Shown here: in pieces, positions 6,955 to 12,188 of the stretch | Layout of the letters: each line of letters begins with the position of its first letter | How positions within the stretch are numbered: the stretch's first letter is position 1 | Source of the DNA: Parabacteroides sp. | GTDB lineage: Bacteria > Bacteroidota > Bacteroidia > Bacteroidales > Tannerellaceae | Direction of reading: 5' to 3' | DNA: 12,188 bases | Assembly (NCBI GenBank): GCA_020026285.1 | Contig: JAHHQS010000121.1 | Location: 1-12,188 of the forward strand | The notes under the pieces: generated by a model | Database searches by the model: none | Seen by the model: only the letters and a program-made list of their open reading frames with translations | Told to the model about the DNA's origin: nothing | Translations under genes and position numbers: made by a program

Positions 6955-8658
6955 TTAATAACCAGGATTTTGCTTCATATTCGGATTAATCTGAATTTCT
7001 GTAGTAGGTATCGGCCATAAATATTGACGGTCATCCCATTTTCGAGAAATTACTACAGCTATTTTTCCTGTAGCTTCCATTTTTGAAAAATCAGCGATAC
7101 CATTTTCATCAATATCTGGAGCAAAAGGCCAAAACCAATCACCTGTATTAACTACTTTCTCTATCAATAACGTAGAAGGATAAAGCATCATATATACTTT
7201 CTTGTTCATCGCTGTTCCCATTAATCTCCAACGAATAAGATCCATATATCTAAGACCTTCAAAAGCAAATTCCATTCTTCTTTCCATTCGTAATTGTTTA
7301 CGTAAATAATTCTGATCAGTCTTTTTAAACGATGGATATTTATCTACGGCTGCTTTATCAACTCCATAAGCTCTAGCTCTAACCTCATTCATTGCATCAA
7401 GAACAGATTGATCTATCTGATTTAATTCAATTTTAGCTTCCGCATAAATTAATAATACATCTGCATATCTGATGATTATTTTATCTGGATCAATCGTATA
7501 ACCATTCTGCATAGCACTTTCATCAATGCCTTTCTTTCTTAACAAGCCATTATAGGATGCATATTGAGCATTCGCACGAGTATCATTGTTCTTTATCATT
7601 TTACCCGTAACAAAATTCTTGACCTCTAAAGCCTGAGGATGAGGGTTAAATTCAATACCCATGAAACTTTCACCAAAAGGAATAATAGTCATTCCACATC
7701 TAGGATCACGATTTTTAAATGGATCATGAGGATCAAATAATGGAGATTCATCTATAGGAAGACCATCCGTACAGACATAAGAAGCAAATAAATCCCATGT
7801 AGGATCTGGTGTTGCCCAACCTCCATGATTACGAGGTAATGGTCCTCTTGAAGATATAACTGACTTATATTCGATAGATCTCGGTATTATAAAAATAGAC
7901 TCACAAGAATTCTTTGTCTTTGGTAAAAATAAATCCCCATAATTAGGATATAACTTATAAATACCTAAATCAATTACAGCTTTGGCGGCTTCAGCAGCAA
8001 TATTCCAATCTGACATATACAAAGCGAAACGAGCTTTTAATGCCAATGCAGCACCTTTAGTAGCTCTCTGGACCCCAGAACAAGTTGTCGGTAGGGCTTT
8101 TATTGCTTCATCATATTCCTTGTAAACAAAATCTTTAATAGTAGCCAAATCTGTACGTCCCATCTTCAAACCTTCATCAATTGAGATTTCATCCTTAACA
8201 AATGGAACATCTCCAAACTTTGCAGCCAACTTCGCATAGGCACTAGCTCGATGAAAATGAGCCTCCGCTACCAATGTTGCAATCTTTGTTTCAGCTGCAC
8301 CATTATCAATTGCTCGCTGAGCCTTTAATATAATACTATTGGCACGAGCTATAGCCTTATATTGATTGGCCCATAAATTTTTCACTGTACCATCCTGACC
8401 ATTCAATGTAGCATTTTGAAAAGCATTTAATGATTCTCGATATGCATTATCTCCACTCCAATCTGTAGAATTTATACCGCTGTTATCTTCAGGCCAAAAA
8501 GGATCTTTATACAAATCATTCACAGCCATTTCTATTTCCTTTTCACTTGAATACCATGTTTCTGTAGAACCATTAGCCAACGGATTTAAATCCAAATCAT
8601 GGCAACTGATATAAAGCAAAATAAACACTAAAGACATTAATATATTTTTCAGTTTCAT
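6955..8658 (-). CDS. susD-like: SusD/RagB-family outer-membrane glycan-binding lipoprotein
   Basis: A 567-residue surface lipoprotein that sits as a lid on its SusC partner and captures glycan for import. The chosen start at 8658 gives a short signal peptide ending at Cys19 (LLYISC), the lipidation site; the frame extends to 8691 within susC, but that start would add a poor N-terminus. Family hallmarks: the helical TPR-like N-terminal half with alanine-rich repeats (for example EAHFHRASAYAKLAAKFGD), the motif MERRMEFAFEGLRYMDLIRW at 458-477, and the typical end PIPTTEIQINPNMKQNPGY. Length is in the normal SusD range. It follows susC after 13 bases and is certainly co-transcribed with it. Ligand-contacting residues cannot be identified by eye because SusD binding sites are poorly conserved, so the sequence does not name the glycan. 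Confidence 0.96.
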   Translation of the reverse strand: MKLKNILMSLVFILLYISCHDLDLNPLANGSTETWYSSEKEIEMAVNDLYKDPFWPEDNSGINSTDWSGDNAYRESLNAFQNATLNGQDGTVKNLWANQYKAIARANSIILKAQRAIDNGAAETKIATLVAEAHFHRASAYAKLAAKFGDVPFVKDEISIDEGLKMGRTDLATIKDFVYKEYDEAIKALPTTCSGVQRATKGAALALKARFALYMSDWNIAAEAAKAVIDLGIYKLYPNYGDLFLPKTKNSCESIFIIPRSIEYKSVISSRGPLPRNHGGWATPDPTWDLFASYVCTDGLPIDESPLFDPHDPFKNRDPRCGMTIIPFGESFMGIEFNPHPQALEVKNFVTGKMIKNNDTRANAQYASYNGLLRKKGIDESAMQNGYTIDPDKIIIRYADVLLIYAEAKIELNQIDQSVLDAMNEVRARAYGVDKAAVDKYPSFKKTDQNYLRKQLRMERRMEFAFEGLRYMDLIRWRLMGTAMNKKVYMMLYPSTLLIEKVVNTGDWFWPFAPDIDENGIADFSKMEATGKIAVVISRKWDDRQYLWPIPTTEIQINPNMKQNPGY

Positions 8659-8671
8659 AATAATCTTGATT

Positions 8672-11600
8672 TTAGAAATTAACAGACACACCTAATAATA
8701 CAGACATTGTTATAGGATAACCCGTTGCATTTACTTCCGGATCCCAACCTTTTGGATATTTACTCAAACAGAACAAATCATTTGCTGCTATATAAAATCG
8801 AACAGAATTCATACTTACCTTCTTAGTCCATGAAACCGGAAGAGTATATCCAACCGTCAGATTTTTCATACGTAAATAACGACCATTAAACATCCAATAA
8901 TCAGACATTTCTATGTTGGATGAAAAATTATTTCGCGTTAAACGAGGGTATTTTACATCCATATTTTCTTCCGGACTATTATTATAACTCCAACTATCAT
9001 TGACTATAAGTTCCGGAATACCACCCCAATTATTATATAATGGTTCAACCACTCTTCGCTGAATTCTCACATTCTGACTTCCTACACCCTGAAACATCAT
9101 AGACAAATCAAATCCCTTATAAGCCGCAGAAAAGTTAACACCAAACATATATCGAGGTAAAGATCCTCCCAACAAGACCTTATCATATTCTGAAGAGATT
9201 CGGCCATCAGGAACACCATCCGGCCCTGAAATATCTTTATATTTTACATCTCCTACTTTTGTATTTTTATTAAGTAAAGGAGAATTATCTATTTCTTCCT
9301 GTGTCTGAAACAAACCATCGCTTACGTATCCATACCATTCATCAAATTGACTTCCTTCCATCTTTACTTTTTCTCCCAAAAATTCGGTACCACCCAAATT
9401 ACCCATTTTTGAAACAAAATCCGATAAATTTGCAGAGATAGAATAACTGAAATCACTAACCTGATCTCTCCATTTAAATTCCAAATCATAACCTGTTGTT
9501 GACATAGTACCTGAATTTACACTAGGATTATCATAACCAATAAATTTCGGTATTTCCAAATTTAATAACATATCACGAGTTTTTTTCTTATAGAAGTCTC
9601 CAGAAAAACTTAATCTTCCTTCAAAGAAACTTGCATCCAAACCGATATCCCAAGTTTCAGTAGTTTCCCAGGAAATATCTTTAACCGCATAAGCATATTG
9701 AGCTACTGAAGATAAAGAATTTACATCATTCCCCTTATAAAACAGAGATGAACCAAAATTTAAAGCAGCCTGATATGGATAATAACTACCTATCCTTTCA
9801 TTTCCCAAAGTACCCCATGAACCTCTTACTTTCAAAGAAGAAAACCAGTCCATATTTAACTTTTTCCAAAAGCTTTCTTCACTGATTAACCAACCAGCAG
9901 AAAAAGAAGGGAAATTTGCCCACCTGTTATCCGAGGCAAAACGTGATGATCCATCTCGTCGGAAATTAACTTGAAATAAATAACGACTATCAAAATTATA
10001 TGTTACACGACCAAATATAGAACGATAGGCATATTCATACGCATTTCCACTATTATCTCTCAAAATCTCCGGACCAATATCCAAATAAGGAAAATTATCT
10101 AATTCATATTGATCTCTTGAAGCACTCAAATTCTCCCAAAAAGCATAAAAATCTTCATAACCAATCATTGCTGATAAATTATGTTTGTCAAAAGATTTAT
10201 TATAATTAGCAAAAAATTGAGTTGTTACATCATAATTGTCATTCCTACTTTCCGTTAATTTTGTAGTGTAAAACCCTCCCATATATCCTCTGATTGTATT
10301 AGGATCGTTTGCATAGGTAAAAGGTACCTGTTTACGGAAATTCTTTCCTTTACTAAAATTATAATTAGGAGCGACAACGGCTGAAATAACCAATCCATCA
10401 ATAGGTTTGATATCAATAGCAGCCTTTCCTCCGATTCTATTATGCCAGCTAGTATTCAAACCTCCATCATGTAATATAGCCATCGGGTTATTTCCATCTT
10501 TAACATCTCCCCAATTTCCATTCTGCCACTTAACAGCATAAATAGGAGGAAGAGCTCTATATTCCAAATTCATTGGATTCGTCAGAGGATTTTCTGATTT
10601 GGATCTTTTAAAATTAACATCCAAATGTGCTTCTATATATTTATTGATAAAAAAATCATTATTGACTCTAATCATAAATCGTTCATAATTTTTGTTGACA
10701 TACAATCCATCAGTCTTATCAAAACGGAAAGATGCCTTTGTACGAACTTTCTTACTTCCCCCTGACAAATTAATAGAATGAGTTTGTCTTGGAGCAGATC
10801 CCTTTAACAAGACCTCCTGCCAATCCACATTCGGATATTTATCAGGATCTGTCTGATTATATTTCAACCAATTATTTATTTGATCTTCTGTATAAGTCTG
10901 ATTCCATCCTCCATCAGGATTATCATTATAACGTAATTCGTTTGTTAATCGCAAATAATCCTGTACTCCCACATAATCGGGCAATACAGTTGGCATTTCC
11001 CAACCATACTCAAAATTATAATTCAAGGCTAAATCATTATCTTTTGCACGCTTAGTCGTAATAACGATAACACCTGCTGCAGCTCGTGAACCATAAATGG
11101 AAGCGGAAGCGGCATCTTTCAAAACAGACATACTTTCAACATCTTCAGGATTTACCTGATTAATATCACCTGGGACACCATCAACTATTACTAATGGACT
11201 AGAATCACTGATAGTAGTTATACCACGCACCTTAATAGAAGCTGTTGCTCCAGGAGCATTATTATCCCTCGTCACCATAACACCTGATGTGGCACCTTGT
11301 AATGCTGTTGATAACTGGGTTGTTTTACGATTCGCCAAATCTGCACCTTTAACAGATGCTACAGCTCCGGTTAAGTCTTTTTTCTTCATAGTTCCATATC
11401 CAACGACCACTAATTCATCTAGGGCTTCTATATCTTCCTTCAATGTAATAGCTAAAGACTTTTGATTTTCAACCTTTATCGCATAATCTGTAAAACCGAT
11501 ATAAGAAACGACCAAAGTAGATCCTTTAGGAACCTCTAGTGAAAAAATTCCATCCATGTCAGTAATAGTTCCTGTAGTTGTTCCTTTCACAATTACATTA

Positions 11601-12064
11601 GCACCTACAACAGGATTACCTTCTGTATCAAAGACTGTTCCTTTAATAACATTACTTTGTTGTACTGAATTTGCAAATAAATTTTGAACATCTTGTTTTC
11701 TGCTCAAAACAATCTGTTTGTCAGCTATTTTATAAACGACATCTGTTCCTGCAAAAATTTGTTGTAAAACAACATCAATATTACCTGAATTTACATCTAC
11801 AGATATTTTCCGGTCAACATCAATCAATTTACTATTATACAAAAAATAGAATTCAGACTTTGATTCTATTTCATCTAATACTTGTTCAACGGTGGCATTA
11901 TTCATCTCCAATGAAATACGAGCCGACTGTGAATAAACAGTTTCAGCACTTGCCTGAAACAAAAAACCTGCTAATAAAACAGATGTTATCCGCATACGCA
12001 TTGGAATTTTGGGGAATAAGTCATAAGTAGACTTAAGGCCTTTGACTGTTAATAATTTATTCAT
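8672..12064 (-). CDS. susC-like: SusC-family TonB-dependent outer-membrane transporter with STN signalling domain
   Basis: A 1130-residue importer for oligosaccharides, powered by TonB. In order, numbered from the start at 12064: a long basic N-terminus and signal peptide (cleavage near ASA/ETVYSQ, residue 40); STN domain at about 48-122 (ISLEMNNATVEQVLDEI); carboxypeptidase-regulatory-like beta domain at about 140-212 (IKGTVFDTEGNPVVGANV); TonB box region DELVVVGYGT (216-225); plug with the SusC hallmark SVLKDAASASIYGSRAAAGV (313-332); then the beta-barrel, ending in the outer-membrane-type C-terminal Phe (LLGVSVNF). The STN domain is absent from SusC itself and marks transporters that signal to an anti-sigma factor/ECF sigma pair; neither is in the window. 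A longer frame starts at 12094, but MNKLL at 12064 fits the usual N-terminus of this group. No primary-sigma promoter lies just upstream on this strand, consistent with ECF control. A plus-strand promoter overlaps the start codon. Confidence 0.96.
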   Translation of the reverse strand: MNKLLTVKGLKSTYDLFPKIPMRMRITSVLLAGFLFQASAETVYSQSARISLEMNNATVEQVLDEIESKSEFYFLYNSKLIDVDRKISVDVNSGNIDVVLQQIFAGTDVVYKIADKQIVLSRKQDVQNLFANSVQQSNVIKGTVFDTEGNPVVGANVIVKGTTTGTITDMDGIFSLEVPKGSTLVVSYIGFTDYAIKVENQKSLAITLKEDIEALDELVVVGYGTMKKKDLTGAVASVKGADLANRKTTQLSTALQGATSGVMVTRDNNAPGATASIKVRGITTISDSSPLVIVDGVPGDINQVNPEDVESMSVLKDAASASIYGSRAAAGVIVITTKRAKDNDLALNYNFEYGWEMPTVLPDYVGVQDYLRLTNELRYNDNPDGGWNQTYTEDQINNWLKYNQTDPDKYPNVDWQEVLLKGSAPRQTHSINLSGGSKKVRTKASFRFDKTDGLYVNKNYERFMIRVNNDFFINKYIEAHLDVNFKRSKSENPLTNPMNLEYRALPPIYAVKWQNGNWGDVKDGNNPMAILHDGGLNTSWHNRIGGKAAIDIKPIDGLVISAVVAPNYNFSKGKNFRKQVPFTYANDPNTIRGYMGGFYTTKLTESRNDNYDVTTQFFANYNKSFDKHNLSAMIGYEDFYAFWENLSASRDQYELDNFPYLDIGPEILRDNSGNAYEYAYRSIFGRVTYNFDSRYLFQVNFRRDGSSRFASDNRWANFPSFSAGWLISEESFWKKLNMDWFSSLKVRGSWGTLGNERIGSYYPYQAALNFGSSLFYKGNDVNSLSSVAQYAYAVKDISWETTETWDIGLDASFFEGRLSFSGDFYKKKTRDMLLNLEIPKFIGYDNPSVNSGTMSTTGYDLEFKWRDQVSDFSYSISANLSDFVSKMGNLGGTEFLGEKVKMEGSQFDEWYGYVSDGLFQTQEEIDNSPLLNKNTKVGDVKYKDISGPDGVPDGRISSEYDKVLLGGSLPRYMFGVNFSAAYKGFDLSMMFQGVGSQNVRIQRRVVEPLYNNWGGIPELIVNDSWSYNNSPEENMDVKYPRLTRNNFSSNIEMSDYWMFNGRYLRMKNLTVGYTLPVSWTKKVSMNSVRFYIAANDLFCLSKYPKGWDPEVNATGYPITMSVLLGVSVNF

Positions 12065-12071
12065 ACTTTTG
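12041..12071 (+). promoter_or_regulatory. Consensus Bacteroides promoter antisense to the susC start
   Basis: On the plus strand TTTG (12041-12044), a 19-base spacer, then TACTTTTG (12064-12071) match TTTG-N19..21-TAnnTTTG at every fixed position. The -7 element abuts the susC start codon (complement at 12062-12064), so this promoter fires away from susC into the susC leader region. Transcription should begin near 12076-12079. Confidence 0.72.
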
Positions 12072-12076
12072 TACTT

Positions 12077-12188
12077 AATAATTAGGTTAAACACTTAATT
12101 TTTCATGGCTTTTGAGAGGTGAGATGTTCAGAAGCCTATTTTTTAATTTTGTAAAAGGGAATGTATCCTATGGATATATTCTCTTTTC
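12077..12188 (+). ncRNA. Candidate DonS-like cis-antisense small RNA to the susC leader
   Basis: A predicted RNA of about 110 bases, running from the antisense promoter to a terminator at the window edge and complementary to the susC leader transcript. The first hairpin pairs GGCTTTTGA (12107-12115) with TCAGAAGCC (12128-12136) around a 12-base loop; its one imperfect pair is G-U in plus-strand RNA. The second is the terminator stem at 12153-12187, whose two imperfect pairs are also G-U on this strand. There is no reading frame of interest. Established knowledge: in Bacteroides fragilis the small RNA DonS and related RNAs are encoded antisense between the anti-sigma gene and an STN-type susC and repress their PUL. 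Position, orientation, size and promoter all fit; homology in sequence was not checked. The start is inferred, and the 3' end may extend a few bases past the window. Confidence 0.65.
12153..12187 (+). terminator. Terminator-like 16-bp hairpin of the candidate antisense RNA
   Basis: Bases 12153-12168 pair with 12172-12187 around a three-base TAT loop. In plus-strand RNA all 16 positions pair, with two G-U wobbles (12163 with 12177, 12158 with 12182), and the stem ends in UUUU. In minus-strand RNA those two become A-C mismatches, although the hairpin could still serve as a weaker terminator for a minus-strand gene lying to the right of the window. The window ends one base later, so any further T run is not visible. 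Confidence 0.6.

Noticed and set aside
10789..12030. Plus-strand open frames within susC
   Set aside because: They are antisense to a certain gene and have no recognisable domain or supporting context.
12065..12094. Longer susC start at 12094
   Set aside because: It adds ten residues (MFNLIIKYKS) ahead of an N-terminus that already matches STN-type SusC proteins, and it would place coding sequence over the antisense RNA start. It is kept only as an alternative.
1..12188. CRISPR arrays, tRNA or rRNA genes, insertion sequences, integrase sites
   Set aside because: I looked for regularly spaced repeats, cloverleaf-like arms, transposase motifs and terminal inverted repeats and saw none.

Overview
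The window looks like a polysaccharide utilization locus (PUL) from a gut-type Bacteroidales genome (Bacteroides or Parabacteroides-like). The evidence is an adjacent SusC/SusD pair, a serine-type S1 sulfatase, no Shine-Dalgarno sequences before the genes, low GC, and promoters matching the Bacteroides consensus TTTG-N19..21-TAnnTTTG. All six protein genes read on the minus strand, so transcription runs from the right end of the window to the left.

Right to left: a SusC-type TonB-dependent outer-membrane transporter with an N-terminal STN signalling domain (8672-12064); its SusD lipoprotein partner 13 bases later (6955-8658); an intergenic hairpin (6882-6941); two tandem exported FAD-dependent oxidoreductases that each carry a carbohydrate-binding-like N-terminal beta domain (4960-6870 and 3077-4948); a terminator; an SGNH/GDSL hydrolase with its own consensus promoter (2201-2884); a terminator; an intergenic stretch with a second, orphan terminator; an S1 sulfatase (329-1780); and a final terminator (about 195-235). 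No tRNA, rRNA, CRISPR array or insertion sequence is visible.

Inferred working model: SusC/SusD bind and import a glycan. The sulfatase and the SGNH hydrolase would remove sulfate and acyl groups. The paired flavoproteins would oxidise or otherwise modify sugar residues outside the cytoplasm. The window holds no recognisable glycoside hydrolase or polysaccharide lyase, so backbone cleavage must be encoded elsewhere or happen through the flavoproteins. The substrate cannot be told from the sequence.

The most interesting signal is on the plus strand at the right edge. A full consensus promoter (TTTG-N19-TACTTTTG, 12041-12071) lies across the susC start codon and points away from susC. It is followed by about 110 bases with two hairpins, the second a 16-bp terminator-like stem (12153-12187). 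All three non-Watson-Crick positions in these stems are G-U in plus-strand RNA, and would be A-C mismatches in minus-strand RNA. This is the expected layout of a DonS-type cis-antisense small RNA that represses its PUL through the susC leader. The STN domain on SusC separately predicts an ECF-sigma/anti-sigma pair, probably just outside the right edge.
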